Below are positions 11,201 to 23,769 of a DNA stretch of 64,000 nucleotides, in pieces. Source of the DNA: Gnetum montanum (taxonomy: Eukaryota > Streptophyta > Gnetopsida > Gnetales > Gnetaceae); NCBI GenBank assembly GCA_015680685.1, contig MNCI01035354.1, forward strand, positions 76,959 through 140,958, written 5' to 3'. Every line of letters starts with the position of its first letter. The stretch's first letter is position 1. Made by a program: the position numbers and the translations under genes. The notes under the pieces are model-generated. The model ran no database searches, had not been told where the DNA came from, and saw only the letters and a list, made by a program, of their open reading frames with translations.

Positions 11201-11990
11201 GGTGAGGTAGCAATTGCAAGCTAATAAGAAAAAAATACAAACCATGTGATATTAAATCAAAGTAAATTTGAACTCAAACTTTATTTATAACTTAAGGGCT
11301 TTACCAAAATTATTAATTCTATTATAATAATTTCTAGTTTTTAAATCATATTTAAATAATCTTATCTGAAGAACATATCAAAGAAGATCACAAAAAGTTT
11401 AATCTTCTTGTATAAAATGTATGAATAGATGTGTATATGTAAATATATGAATTAGATTTTTATATCATCATCATCATCCTAGTCTTGTCCTAACCAAATC
11501 AGGTTGGTGAATTAGATATTTTTATAATTAACTAAAATTCAAATTAGACTGGAGCAGGTTCACTCTAATAGAAATGAACTTTTAGACCCGCTAAATCCAA
11601 ATATAATGAAAAAGAAATCCATATGCTAGTAAATAAGAAAACTAGCTTTCTCAATTATTGCAAAGAAGATTACAATACGGTTCCACAATCCACGAAACAT
11701 CCCAAACATTCAAACACACTCAAATAATGTTGCAAAGCATGAGACTCTACAACCATACAATGGTTGTTCTCAAAGAAAGACACATCCTAAAAAGAATCTC
11801 TTCCATAACTTAGGACTCATATTTCAACACATAAGCAAGACACAAGAACACACAAGCCAATACACCACATAATTGATCTTGAAGCTACAACCACACATGC
11901 ACTCATTCAATGTGACCTCTCATACTCTTACCACACACATCAACTCTCTCATTAATGATACAAATAAGAAACAACACCAATATTTATTAG
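8281..11990. other. AT-rich stretch without a recognised gene
   Basis: I see no coherent frame, LTR end, RNA gene or array. At about 11,469-11,513 there is an ATC run followed by CTAGTCTTGTCCTAACCAAAT, which loosely resembles a motif found in some plant SINE-like repeats, but it is too short to call. This is probably old repeat-derived sequence. Confidence 0.6.
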
Positions 11991-12713
11991 ATTTATGAGA
12001 TAGTAAGACTAAAAATCTTTCCCCATCTCAACTCAAGGATCTCAGGTTATTTTCATCCTAGGCATTACTTAGAAAAGACTTACCCTCAATTCCAAGCTCT
12101 ATATGGAGATATAACATAGGAATTACAAAATGACTAAAAAGAAAAAGCTTTGCTAATGATTCTATAAGTCCTTCATGAAAATAAAAATGAACCAATAAGA
12201 TCTTTTAAGGAAGTTATGATTAATGAACCTACCCTTGCAAATGAATACCCTAGAAAGTTAGTGATATTATGAGCAACACTAGCAACCCAAAAGGAAATAC
12301 ATATATTTCTCTTAGTTGGTGAAATTAAGGTAATCAAATCTCTAGATCTCAATCATAAAAAAAATTTGAAACTTCTTTATAAAATCATAGTCATCCCAGC
12401 TAGTTTCAACCTGAGCCTATAAGTGAACAAAAATGTGTGAGCTCATTAAAGATTTAAAAAGAGTTAAAGCCAACATATCCATGCATTATCTTTTGCAATT
12501 CAAAGACAAAAAGAAGCTATACATGGATTTCTTACCAAAAATAAAGATAAAGGTAAATTTTTCATGCATGAAAAACATGTTCATCTTGTAGATGAAGCCA
12601 AAATCCTTGAAAATTCCATACTTAACTCCCATACTAATAAAGATCAGCCATGTTTCATAAGCATCCTTGATGTGTATTTAAAAAATTTTCATAATTGTTT
12701 GATATATTTATGA
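11991..12713 (+). pseudogene. decayed + strand coding-like frame, unknown
   Basis: One frame runs about 241 codons with eight internal stops. Its last 82 codons (about 12,466-12,710) are fully open and read like protein, including SFAIQRQKEAIHGF and HLVDEAKILENS, then TGA at 12,711. No family was recognised. It sits directly against the outer edge of element C's left LTR, and another unknown + strand frame starts shortly after C's right LTR (26,851). Both could be pieces of one older element split by C. Chance openness cannot be excluded for the first part, since the stop density there is only about half of random. Confidence 0.3.
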
Positions 12714-12724
12714 GTCATAGTTAA

Positions 12725-12835
12725 TGATGTGACCTACCTCAATAGACTCCAAAAGGACCCATTTCACAAGCTTCCTAAGTAAAATTAAACTTAAAAGCAA
12801 GAACAAGACAATGAATTGGAGAACATTTTCCTTTT
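12725..12835 (-). repeat. left LTR of element C, outer piece
   Basis: TGATGTGACCTACCTCAATAGA... matches the start of the right LTR at 25,934 (TGATATGGAGCCTATCTCAATAGA). The match continues through AAAAGCAAGAACAAGACAATGAATT and stops where element B begins. About 100 bp of LTR present in the right copy is missing at the far side of B. Confidence 0.8.
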
Positions 12836-13646
12836 TTATGAGTGGAGAGGTACCACTATGCCCAACCATACAAATCACTAAGGCGTTTACACACGATCTG
12901 ATTGAATTTTGTGGACCTATAGTTCTTGAGTCCACTAATTCTTCTAGAAAGTGAAATGGGCATTGAGAACATTTGTTGTTTTCTCAACTACACTTGTGAA
13001 GCTCAAGGATATGGTTTAAGTGTAATTGAGGTACATGATTTTTATTATTTTAGGTTTTATAAATTTAATCACCTACAACAATAATGGAAGGTAGATTAAT
13101 ATAGGATCTAATTTATCTACTGCCTAGCTAGCCTAATACAAGTACCCATCCTACTTTCCTAGACACATCTTGAATATGTATAGCACTACTACGCTACCAA
13201 ACATTAATCATTCCTAGGTTACCCAGTGCTACATGTATGCTCAAAGTGGTTATGCTTATGTTCATTAACAACTAGGAATTAATTACTTAATTAAAGTGCA
13301 TTAAAAAAACATTAATCTATTCTCAGTGCTACAAGGATTGTCGAAACAGTTCGTTTTTATTCCTGCCACACTGTTGTGCTCAAGTACATCAATGTTCAAA
13401 CAAAGATCTATACACACTCAAACTCCTGCTATAGGCACTTAGAAAATATTCTGACTTTGGAGAAAACAAACTGGAAGAGCTTCACTACTATGACAAAAAC
13501 TAATAAAAAATTAATGCCAAATCATGAGGCCATGCATTATATTTATAGGTTGGTGTATATCCCACGACATCAGATACCTAACATCACATCTTAGCTCTAA
13601 CATCAAATACTTGATGTTGGAGTAGATGAAAAAATGTGATTCATCG
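12836..13646 (-). repeat. 3' LTR of element B
   Basis: On the + strand it reads from TTATGAGTGGAGAGGTACC to GTGATTCATCG, the family ends with one or two changes. It is followed by the PPT in the minus sense (TACCCTCACAACTGAATG at 13,647). 811 bp. Confidence 0.85.
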
Positions 13647-15600
13647 TACCCTCACAACTGAATGAAAATTCATCCTCAAGTGAAGAAAAGGATGAACAAA
13701 TTTCTTACAAAATATTGGGCAAATATGGGATTATTGACTAACATACAAATTGACTTAGTTGGAACAAACAGACACTGAGTGCCCAAGTGTATGGATTTAC
13801 AATTGTTACAAAATTTTGTGTTTATGATAAGAGAAGTGAACACCCTAGATGAAATTAACATTCAAATCCTCTTAGTAGCTAAAGAGTAAGAGAGATGATC
13901 CAATGATCATGAATAGTCCTCATCTTGTGGTACTACTCCATCATCCTTAGTGAAGGTCGTCTTGCTACTAGTCCATGCTTCCCATTATAATCATAACAGA
14001 ATCATGAATTAGTATACAATGTATAACATATAGTTGTTAAATACCTTGTCTCGTTAGTAGTTACACACAGCTAGGTTGTGATTATGACAGATTGATGCCT
14101 TTAGTAGTGTTAGTGGGAAGACTAAAAAATAGGGTAAAATAGATAAGTGGTCCATTAAATTTGAAAAAGCTCAACACAAGGAAATATTTGAAGAGGGTGT
14201 AAGACTTCACAATAATTAAAAGGAAACTTCATTGAAAAATGTTGTGAACATGTGCACAATTGGATGTCATTGATGAGGTAAACAAAATGGTTTGATTGTA
14301 AGAGTGTTTAAGGGTAAAGAACTAAAATAATCCAACCAAAAGATATGCAAGTCGGTCCTCCCCAAAGTAGGCATAGGCCTTTTATTTCCTTGCATAACCT
14401 CAAACCAAGGAGTCCATGGGCCGCATGGATGATTAATGGTTACGAAGGGTTAAGTACAAAAACCTGAAAGAAACTACCTAAGAATTTTGACACATCAAAC
14501 CATGACATCAAATAAGAACATGAAACTAGTAGTGATGTGAGACATGGAAAGCATAGATGAATCAGAGAGAGTGGAATGGAGTTCTTGATTAAGGTCACAT
14601 GAAGTCCCCTATGAATTTTATGGTTAAATGACTTAATAAGATTCATCATTAATTTAGACCAAAACCAACCAAGTTAGTGGCTTCACATCGCCATTCTAAG
14701 ACTAGTCCATCCCCTTGAGATATAAGAGTGCTCCCATAGAATAACCATCATTCCTTATTAGAGAAGAAAAGAGAAATAAGAAGTGAGGAAGGGCCTTAGT
14801 TAGAGGGGACCTTCAGGCATGGGTAACATGTCTTTTTAGTCCCATAACTAGTGCTTGTAGCTCATTTATTGTGTCTAAGGGATATGCTTTGAATTTCCAT
14901 AGTTCTTTTTATGAGAACCACACCATGCAAATACTTATTCAACTTCCTTTTNTTTCTTTTTATGAGAACCACACCATGCAAATACTTATTCAACTTCCTT
15001 TTATTGGTCAACATGGAATGATATGAAATCCACACATGCACCCAGGCAAATAGAAAGGCAAAAAGAACACTGAATCCCCTTGAAGCCACATCCTATTCAA
15101 ACATTTGAATCCTTTCCAATTTCAAAAACTACCAAAGTCACAAATTTGTTAAAGTTGCATTAATAAAAAAGGGACTGCATGCTTCCAAAATAAAGAAAAC
15201 CATAGAGTTTTTGAATAGGTGGATCTTGTGGACTCACTACCTATTGCATAAAAAAGAATCTATGTACTAATCATCATTAACAAAATTCAAAGCCAGAATT
15301 CAAACACCAACAATCAAATAACCGAATAGTACATACCACCATCAAGCAATGATTTACCACTATTCTTGGTAGTTATTAACAAAAATTTAGAAAATTATAT
15401 TAAAATAAAATAAAATATAAAAGAAAGTGTAAAATATCCAAGAAATAGTAAATGTACTAATGATGATGTAAAACAAAAATTAGAAAATATTAATAATATG
15501 AAAACAAAAAGATCTAAATTAAAGAATGCGTATAACAAAAAGATGAAAAACTAAAGAGCTGCTTATATGGTTAGCATCAATGGCCATCTGCCCCACGACT
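13647..15600 (-). other. post-pol non-coding zone of element B
   Basis: Homologous to 5,531-7,466 in A and 47,768-49,740 in E. Reading the minus strand, a frame similar to E's 189-codon frame is visible: MASRGFSVLFAFLFAWVHVW (15,089 on), GYGTKKTCYPCLKVPSN, and IPLSLIHLCFPCLTSLLVSC with SWFDVSKFLGSFF (14,440-14,649). Stops at 'N*G' and 'E*W' and a 1-nt length difference break it. Confidence 0.6.
14903..15002. repeat. perfect 49-bp direct duplication around a single N
   Basis: Bases 14,903-14,951 and 14,954-15,002 are identical (period 51) with the window's only ambiguous base at 14,952 between them. The matching places in A and E have no such duplication about an N. This most likely marks an assembly join with unmerged overlap. 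Confidence 0.85.
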
Positions 15601-15603
15601 AAG

Positions 15604-17000
15604 TTAAAAGTAGAAGATCCAAAATATGGAGTATGGTTGTCCATCTGATGAGGTGTTTATTGTATTAGCGAGCTTATGCTCATGGAAAGGTTTAATTTGT
15701 TGTATGTTAACTAGTTGTTTCTTGTCTAAGCTCTTAGGTTTGTAGATAATCATGGCCCTAGAAGGAAAAGTTTCGTAAATGATGTAAGGTCCTTCCCACA
15801 ACATTTGGAACTTAGTTTATTGGGATATGTGTGTGGGGTTCTAGTAGAGGACCTTATCTCCTAGTTGAAATTTAATCTTTTTTTATTTTAAGATCATGGT
15901 GATTTTTGTTGTAGGCCTTGTGCAACTTATTAGATGATAGGGCCACCAATTGATTTTTGTCTAGCAAGTTGAGATTCGTTAGTTTTTATTTTTGTGCTAG
16001 ACTCAAGTCAAGGTTAAGGTCATAGGCTATTGAAAGTGTATAGAGCTCAAATTGAATAGAAAGTGTTGGTAATTTTCCATACCCAATCTCATAGAGAGAA
16101 TAGCCTATAGAAAGTTTTCATATTGAATGGTAGGCCCAAAGGGCATTTTTGAGTTTTGTGCTCCAATCTTTCCTATATTTGCTAATAGTTCTTGTTAAAA
16201 TCCTTGTGATTGCCCTATTAGTAACCTTAGTTTAACCATTGGCTTGGGGGTGGTATGATGTTGTGAGTTTATGTTCAACCCCAAGCATTGCATGAAATTC
16301 TAAAAAGTAGTGCCTATAAAGTAAGTTCCATTATTAGAAATTAATGCATGTGGCACACCAAACCTATTTACAACATTTTTCTATACAAACTAAGAAACAG
16401 TAGAAGATGTACAATTGATGATGACTACTGCTTCTACCCATTTTGTACAATAGTCAACAGCAACTATGATGTACACCTTTCCATTTAACATGGGCATGAT
16501 TTACCCATGAAATTAATGTCCCAGATGTCAAAGGGTTCTAGTGGGAATCCATTACTGAGGTCCCTCCATTCAAGTAGTCATTCCACCATTTCATTGGCAT
16601 TGTTCACAAGAGCAGGTGTAATGGTGAGCATCCCTGAAGATTGTTGGCCAATAGTACCCTGCATTTAGGATTTCAATGGCCATGCATCTCCCAACATAGT
16701 GTCCTCCTTCAAGACCTTCATGATCATCTTGAAGAATGCATAGTTGATTAGCATTAGGGACACACCAACAAACTAGGCCATCAGTGCACACCTTGTAGAG
16801 GTGTCCGTTGATCTCCATGAAGTGTTATACCTAGTGAAAAAACTACTATCTCTTCTAATGAGAAAACTACTATCTCTTCTAATGGGCCCTTGTGTCATCT
16901 CTTGGCTGAGAAGATAGGTGAGAATTCCATCATACCATTTATGCTCATTGGGAAATTTTTTAGTTATAGCCCCAGCAAAGCTGAGTTCATTAGGAAACAT
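15604..17000 (-). pseudogene. integrase of element B
   Basis: The zinc-binding region (16,818 to 16,591) shows HEGLEGGHYVGR and CSCEQCQ. The core has IVAVDYCTKWVEA (about 16,440) and HALISNNGTYF (about 16,322-16,345), where the second catalytic Asp is Asn, as in element A. The C-terminal segment (15,804 to 15,604) reads LWEGPYIIYETFPSRAMIIYK and IQQIKPFHEHKLANT. There is no chromodomain. Several frame changes separate the pieces. Confidence 0.87.
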
Positions 17001-18600
17001 ATCAAATAGTGGATTATCTTCCTCTTTATTATCCCATCACAACTAAGACAAGTGATCAGCAACCACATTCTCAATGCCCTTTCGATCTACCATCATATGA
17101 TCAAATTCTTATAAGATCACTAGCCATTGTATGACATGGGGACTCACTGTTGGCTTGTTCATCAAGAATTAGATGACATTGTGATCTATGTTCACAAACA
17201 CTTTGTATCCAAACACATAATGCCTAAACTTTTCTAAAGTAAACACCACTACCATCAATTCTTTTTCTGTGGTGCTGTAGTTCAGTTGTGCACCCACAAT
17301 GCTTTAACTAGTGTGGTGAATGTAGTATGAACATTTCTTATCATCCATCTACATAAGCATAGCTCCCAAGGTGTAATTTGATGCATCTTTCATGACATGA
17401 AATTATCTGAACCAGTCAAGTTCTTGTAGAATTGGAGTTTCTGAAAGTTTCTCATTTAGTTGTTGGAATGCTTTTTCACATTCCTTGGTCCAGATAAATG
17501 GAGCATCTTTCTTTGTTAGCTCCACCAACAGCTTTGTGATCTTATAAAAATTCTTTATGAATCATTAGTAGTAGCCAGTATGTCTAAGGAAAGATTGAAC
17601 ATCTTTGATAGTTTCTAGTTAATGGGTTATTCCTTTGATGACCCTTAATTTTTTGGGGTCAAACTCAACTCCTGCTTGTGATATTCTATGTCCTAATACA
17701 ATGCCTTCCTAGATCATTAGATGACTCTTTTACAAGTTAAGCCTAACATTTGTCTCAACACATCATTTTAGCACTTGTTCAAGGTGATCCAAAGCTTGCT
17801 TAAATGTAGCTCCATAAGTGGAGAAGTCATCCATGAAGACTTCCATACCACTACCAGTTTGCCATTGAAAAATGCTTAGAACCAAGCATTGGAATGTAGT
17901 AGGAGCATTGCATAGACCAAAAGGCATCTTATGATATGCAAAAGCCCCCCAAGGACTTGTGAATGTTGTTTTGGCCTAGTCCTCTGGTGCAATTTGAATT
18001 TGGTTATAGCCACTATAACCATGTAGAAAACTATAATAGCAATGCCTAGATACTTTGTCTAACACCTAATCAACAAATGACAATGAAAAATGATTCTTAA
18101 ATGTTGCCATTTTTAGCAACTAGAAATCGATGCAGACCCATTCAACACAATCATGAGTGGACTAACCCACTCACTATCTACAATGGGATAAATGTACCCC
18201 ACCTTAAGGAGTTGTTTAGTTTCCTCTTTTATGATCTACTTCAGTTTAGGGCTCAATCACCTCTATGACTATCTCTTTGGCTTCATGGCTAGATTAGTGT
18301 AGACGCAATGCTGACATATCCTAGGATCAATCCCTATGAGTTCAGGATATGACCAAGCAAAAGCTACTAACCATTTTTCAACTACCTTCAACAGCATCTT
18401 TTTTCATTCTAGAGCAAGATTTGCATTGATTATGACTAGCTTTCCATTTTTTAAGAACACATATTTTCAACTGGTCAATAGCATTTTTAGTTCAAAGGGC
18501 TCTTGTCTAAAATTTTTAGAAATTTCAAACTCTTCTTAATAGGTATCATCATTTGCATCATAAAAGAGTTGGTGATGAACTCACTACAGTTCATTCATGC
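17000..18600 (-). pseudogene. RT and RNase H of element B
   Basis: The minus strand shows the RT lead-in (KYVFLKNGKLVIINANLALE, about 18,430), the segment IYPIVDSEWVSPLMIVL (about 18,180), the catalytic motif FMDDFSTYG (about 17,815-17,845, both Asp intact) and connection segments. RNase H follows to about 17,050, with a broken SQSI-like stretch and LMNKPTVSPHV. Stops and frameshifts throughout. The order and motifs match element A. Confidence 0.87.
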
Positions 18601-18819
18601 TTACGACATATGCACATCTCAAGCTCTTAGTCAATTCCATGCAAAGTGTGCTACTCTCAGAATTAGCAATCAACAATTGGATGCACTCCTATTTTGTGGA
18701 TACTATGTATAGACACCTTTGTATTTCTACTTCTAGTGCACACTACTTGCATGTAGAGATAGATGCTTGTTTTAAGGCCCAGAGTTTCTACACACAATTG
18801 CACCCTGTATCGTTGTACG

Positions 18820-19430
18820 TGATGCATGGAACTCACTTCTTCTTAATCTTTTTGAATGCATTTTATTTGGATATTTCCAAGTAAATATCTCTAATCCCAT
18901 TCTTGCATCAACGGTGCTAAACCATGCCCTTTCCATGATGATTAGGAAATCCCCTTTCTAGTTCTCCACTTTTATCACTAGGAAATTGGTAGGATAAGAC
19001 TACCCATAGATAGTGCTCACAATGTCTTCTACCAATCCTAATGGAATAGTGATGGACTAGTCTACCAATTCTAATATGATATTTCTCTTCTTAAGAGAAG
19101 GTAGGTTCCATGTAATGTACATCTCATGAAAAATTAAATTGACACTAGAACCTATGTTAAGCATAGCTTTGTACTATTCATTCTCAAACATTTGCAAATA
19201 AATCATAGGACTTCTAAGATCTACTAACTTCCTAGGAAGGTTTCCAGCATGGATCCAATCAAATACAGTGTGAGTAAGCATAACGATATGGATCCTAGGC
19301 AATGTTTGGTTTGAAGGGAACTCAAAGGTATTTGAGATAGAGAAAGATGGAGGAACAAGGTTGTCAAATGTAGGTGTATTTAAGGGCTTAGGTGGACTAC
19401 GTGATTGGAAGAAAGGTCTTTTATTTGATC
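18820..19430 (-). pseudogene. protease region of element B
   Basis: The active-site area on the minus strand reads AMLNIGSSVNLIF (about 19,140-19,180), again with Asn in place of the catalytic Asp. Downstream are segments matching FLIIMGKA and KNGIRD in A's protease, then VPCITYNDTGCNCV, the same conserved spacer as A's VPCIVYNDTECNCV. Confidence 0.7.
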
Positions 19431-19449
19431 AAGTATCTAAACCACTCAG

Positions 19450-21799
19450 TTGATTAATCAATTGTAGGTTAACAGCCCTAGTAGTGTTGTGTTGTTGTGG
19501 TTGAGATGGTGGTTCACCCTACATAGATGAAGTAGGTGGTAGTTGTGTAATTGGAGGAGGAAGATGTGCCAAAATAGAAGGAAGATAAGTGTAAGAGGTG
19601 GTATCCCTCCTTGCATATGGAGAATGCATCTGGTAATAATTAGGAGGGTAGTAGTAAGGTTGGAAAGTAGAAACATGACTAGAGGAGTCATGTGGAGACA
19701 AGGGTTACTAAACATAATACCCATATGGATTAGGTTATCTGTAAGGGTATTGTTACCTTAGTGGTGTTAGCATCCATGATTATGGTTGTTGCCACTATTG
19801 ATACTGCTCACATGTTTGTGGTGGATTTTTACTTGGATAATATTGTTGTTGCTAGTGGAACCACCTAAAATTACTTTAAGGATAAGATAATCTTCTAGAT
19901 TTTTTCCTTTGTGTTAGTCGTGGATTCAAAGCATACACCCCAGACTCTTGTAAATGTGACACTATGGGGGAAACATCCCTTAGGATATTCATACTGGCAG
20001 ATGTCATATTCACCATCATAATCTAATCCACTTTCCACAATTTCTTCTATTGTAGAAATCTTGCCCTTAGCTTTTTGATAGGAATGTTCAACTTCCTTGC
20101 ATCTCTTGCACTCACAATCACTACCCTATTCTCTAGACTCTTTGGCAATTTTTAGGATAGCTTGAAATCTGCTATTCATGGAGTCCCATAACTGATCAAC
20201 CTTGGCCATAATTTTAGATTGAAATTTTTGAAGTGACAAAGTTTTCATATTCATCACCTCATTAGGTGTGGATTCTTCCTCACTATCACATAATCAAACC
20301 TTCCTCTTGTGAATGGAAGGATCATCATTATATTCTTCTGCACTTTCTCATTTTCTTAATACACCCTCCTCTTTAGCTACTTGCTTAATTAGTCTTTGTA
20401 TTTGATGGATACTTAATTTTGAACATCGTCCTTGGGCATAGGCACCAAGGATTTTCCTCATTTCTAATTGAAGCCCATCTACAATGTGATAAAGTTATTC
20501 CAATTGAGAATAACCATGGCTAGGACATTGGTGCATTAAGGAATAGTATTGTCCGATGGTGGCATCCAAGGAATCATCTGTTCCTTATTTTCATCCTTGG
20601 ATTTACCTTCTCAAGTTGGACACTCTAGAGTATGTTTGATATCTGTCATTAAATAATTCAAGCATGGTACTCCATCATCTAATAGATTCTAGTTCTAAGG
20701 ACCAATACTAGTTCTTTGCTTCTTAAGCTTTTGCCACTCATTCCCTATGTTCTGCAAGGTGCATGCATCTTGAAAATCTTGAAGATGGTTCTAGGAATCA
20801 AAGTTATATCCCCCTTAAAATCAAGAAATGTTGTTCATGTCCAGCCTTTTGATCCAACTATCTTTCAAGTGCCTTGTTGGAATTCATACTACCTTTGCAA
20901 TGTTTAGCATACTTTAGGTAGTAAGCAAAGGCTCATTAAGGCCTTGGTTTTGATACCTATGATGCCCTCTACTACCCCTTCATTCATGGCGATGTACCTC
21001 TCTTAAATGTTCATATCCTTGTTCTTTTCTTTCTTGATGGTCCCTTCAATCATCTTAGTCTTGTTAGTCATTTTGGTCACCTCCATCACAATCTCGCTAT
21101 TTGCGATTGCGATCAGAGCCAAAAGAAGTAGAAGAAGATGAAAAAGGGGAAGAAGAAGGAGGAATAGCACCATCATGATGCCTACTACCACCTATTCGAT
21201 GATCATGACCATGATCATGATCTTGTTTCTTTTTTGTATCCTTGATTTGACTTACCTATTTGAATCTTTTTTTGTCATTGGATGCATTCTTACCATAACC
21301 AAGATTGTGAATTGTGGACTATAAGTTTTATTTTTGACCTCCTTTACCAAAGTCAAAGAGAGTAATTTCACTAAATGGAAAACCCCTAGAGAAGAGTTTC
21401 CCACCATCATTTTGATACAACAAAAATGGGGAATCATTAAATCCTTTTCCCTTTGCAACTTCATAATGTTGCTCTAACTGGTGATCCTAGAGATGTTGTG
21501 CCTTAGTGGGATAGTAATCCCTGACATCACTTTCCTACACAACATACTTAGCATGACATTCCTAAAAAACCCAAATAGATAAGTAGTTGGTGAAGCATTG
21601 CAGGAATAGATCAATCAAGTGACAACATAATGTTGCCTTCCACGTCACACCACTATAGCTATTCATCGTAATGTAGGATGAAGGTGAAATTGGGTATGTA
21701 CTTATTAGGATGAGCATATACCATTCAATATTGTTGAGGCATTGGTGGATGAGCTCCAGTAGAGTTGGATGGAGAAGCACTCCTATGAGAAGAAGACAT
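19450..21799 (-). pseudogene. gag of element B
   Basis: A start at 21,799 gives MSSSHRSASPSNSTGAHPP, a Ser/Pro-rich leader, and lies about 140 bp after the PBS. His/Asp/Arg- and Ser-rich segments follow (about 21,220-21,080), then a decayed capsid region to about 20,250. The cluster CKRCKEVEH is near 20,110-20,135, and a second one, YDICQYEYPKGCFP, at about 19,965-20,020. A Pro/Tyr-rich tail continues to about 19,450. Element A has the same two clusters in the same order. Frameshifts are numerous. Confidence 0.72.
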
Positions 21800-21936
21800 T
21801 TTCAATTAGATGATAAAATGCAGTGTGCTTTTAAATTTTTTTATAGTAATTATAAAAGATGATATGACTCTAAGGGTCATTATAATGATTTTAAATTATT
21901 TCCACAAAGTCCTAGATAGTGCATGAAACAACCAAA

Positions 21937-21958
21937 AGGTCCCCAGCAATGGTGCCAA
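21937..21958 (-). promoter_or_regulatory. primer-binding site of element B (tRNA-Asp type)
   Basis: Minus strand TTGGCACCATTGCTGGGGAC directly follows the 5' LTR end. It resembles the TGGCGCCGTTGCCGGGGA site of Athila elements, which pairs with tRNA-Asp. Changes fit C-to-T decay. Confidence 0.75.
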
Positions 21959-22722
21959 TAATGAGCGGTGAGGTACCCCTACACCCAACCATACAAATCA
22001 CTAAGGCATTTACACATGATCCGGTTGAATTCCATGGACCTATAGTTTTCTAGTGCACTAATTCTTCTAAGAAGTGAAATGGGCATTGAGAATGTTTATT
22101 TTCTTCTCAACTACACTTGTGAAGCTCAAGGATATGGTTTAAGTGTAATTTGGGTACATGATTTTTATCATTTTAGGTTTTATAGATTTAATCACCTACA
22201 ACAATAATGGAAGCTAGAGTAATTTAAGATCTAATTTATCTATTACCTAACTAGCTTAACATAAGTACCCATCCCACTTTCTTGGACAAATCCTGAACAT
22301 GTATAGTGTAGTTGGGCTACCAAATGCTAAGTGTTCCTAGGTTACCAAGTGTTACACGTATGCTCAAATTGGTCATGTTTGTGTTCAGTAACAACTAGGA
22401 GTTAATTACTTAATTAAATGCATTAAAGCAAAGTGCATGAAAGTAAAGTGCATTAAAAAACATTAATCTATTCTCAATCCTACAAGGATTGTCAAAAGAG
22501 TTCATTTTTATTCCTATTACACTATTATGCTCAAGTACATTTGTGTTTGAACAAAGATCTGTACACACTCAAACTCCTACTGTGAGCACTTAGAAAATAT
22601 TCTAACTCTAGAGAAAAAAAACTACAAGAGCTTCACTACTATGACAAAAATTGATGAAAAACTAATACCAAATTGTGAACCCAAGTGCTATATTTATAGG
22701 ATGGCATATACCCTACGACATC
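21959..22722 (-). repeat. 5' LTR of element B, truncated
   Basis: Starts TAATGAGCGGTGAGGTACCCC on the + strand and matches 12,836-13,646 up to CCCTACGACATC. It then stops where C's LTR resumes (CTCAATCCTCAATT). The U3 start with the GATATC-type repeats is gone. Confidence 0.85.
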
Positions 22723-23314
22723 CTCAATCCTCAATTATTCACAATAGAGCTAAAGCTCAAGAAAACACACTTATAAGAGATTCTCTCAATCTCTCTCAAG
22801 TGCTCTCCCTCGCCTCCCACTCAAACTCTTTTTGCAAAAGCTTTCAAGAAACCTCTCAAATCTATCTTCTCTCTCTCTTACCAAAACTTAGGCCTTGGAC
22901 TCTTATTTATAGCTCCTTAATGTGACCTTTAATCTTTGCTCCAATTTTCCATTCAATTTGATGTCTGTTAAAATCCATAGTAGATGTCTTGAAGAAATAG
23001 TAGAGGTCTTTTCCAAGTGTAGAGATGTCAAATTAAACATCTTGAAATCAAGTTAGACATATAGTATGTAACTTAGATGTCTAACTATTAGGATAGACAT
23101 CTAACCTACAAAGGCCAAAATTCAATATGCTCATTTGAAGGTCTAAAACCTCCAAAAACCTCCAAAAAAGTCCCCATAACCACCAAATTCTTCTAAACTC
23201 ATCAAAATAAGTCCAAAACACTTCCAAGCATGGAAAAACACTTTGGAATCATCATCAAAAGGTAAACACAAGAAGACACATTGAGGATTACACAAGGGCT
23301 AGGTGATCTCCTCA
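22723..23314 (-). repeat. left LTR of element C, inner piece
   Basis: Matches the right LTR from CTCAATCCTCAATT (26,145 on) to the LTR edge. It ends GATCTCCTCA and is followed by a minus-sense purine tract (GAATGGAAGAGATGA) that fits a PPT. Minus-strand TATAAATAAGAG lies at 22,904-22,911. The U3 part repeats AGATGTCT/AGACATCT-like words. Confidence 0.82.
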
Positions 23315-23769
23315 TCATCTCTTCCATTCTTAAAATGTCATGCTTAATGATCCTTCATAAGCTAGAAGGCACCATGTCGTCATGACTAAAGATTATCATA
23401 CTTAGCACAACAATCAAAATTCAATGCATCAAAAACATGAGAATGAGTATTAGTTAAGGTTTTAGTTTTTAGCTTCCCTTTCTCATGGGGGCTTACCTAC
23501 ATGCCCCACCATGCTTTCTTCAGTTATGCATCTCCTTGTAATTCTTCCCTTGCATCTCCATGATGACTTAAACATGAATAATAATGACATAAGAATTTGG
23601 AAAAATAATTGTTAGCATCAATCCATGAAGTAGGCCTCTTTGCCCTACGCCCAAATACTAATGGAATTTCTCCACTTACTACCAGATGATCTTCCTTATT
23701 CTTCCAACATCTTCTTGCTAATACAAATTACAGCCCAACACTTACACAAGTGCCAAAAAGCATCAACAA
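23315..23769 (-). other. 3' untranslated part of element C
   Basis: Short stretch between the protease-derived frame and the PPT/3' LTR. I see no RT, RNase H or integrase motif, so these domains are absent rather than just broken. Confidence 0.6.

Larger units (their letters stand above)
12836..22722 (-). mobile_element. Element B: complete-structure Athila/Tat-like retrotransposon inserted in the left LTR of C
   Basis: In the minus sense: 5' LTR 22,722-21,959 (outer end lost), PBS TTGGCACCATTGCTGGGGAC, gag, protease, RT, RNase H, integrase, post-pol zone, PPT, 3' LTR 13,646-12,836. The PBS matches the 3' end of plant tRNA-Asp as known for Athila. Frames are heavily broken. Its right side joins C's LTR abruptly at 22,722/22,723 with loss of the end of B's LTR and about 100 bp of C, so no target duplication remains. 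Confidence 0.9.

Noticed and set aside
11469-11513. ATC repeat followed by CTAGTCTTGTCCTAACC, like a plant SINE-type phrase
   Set aside because: Too short and diverged, with no A/B boxes or flanking duplication seen.
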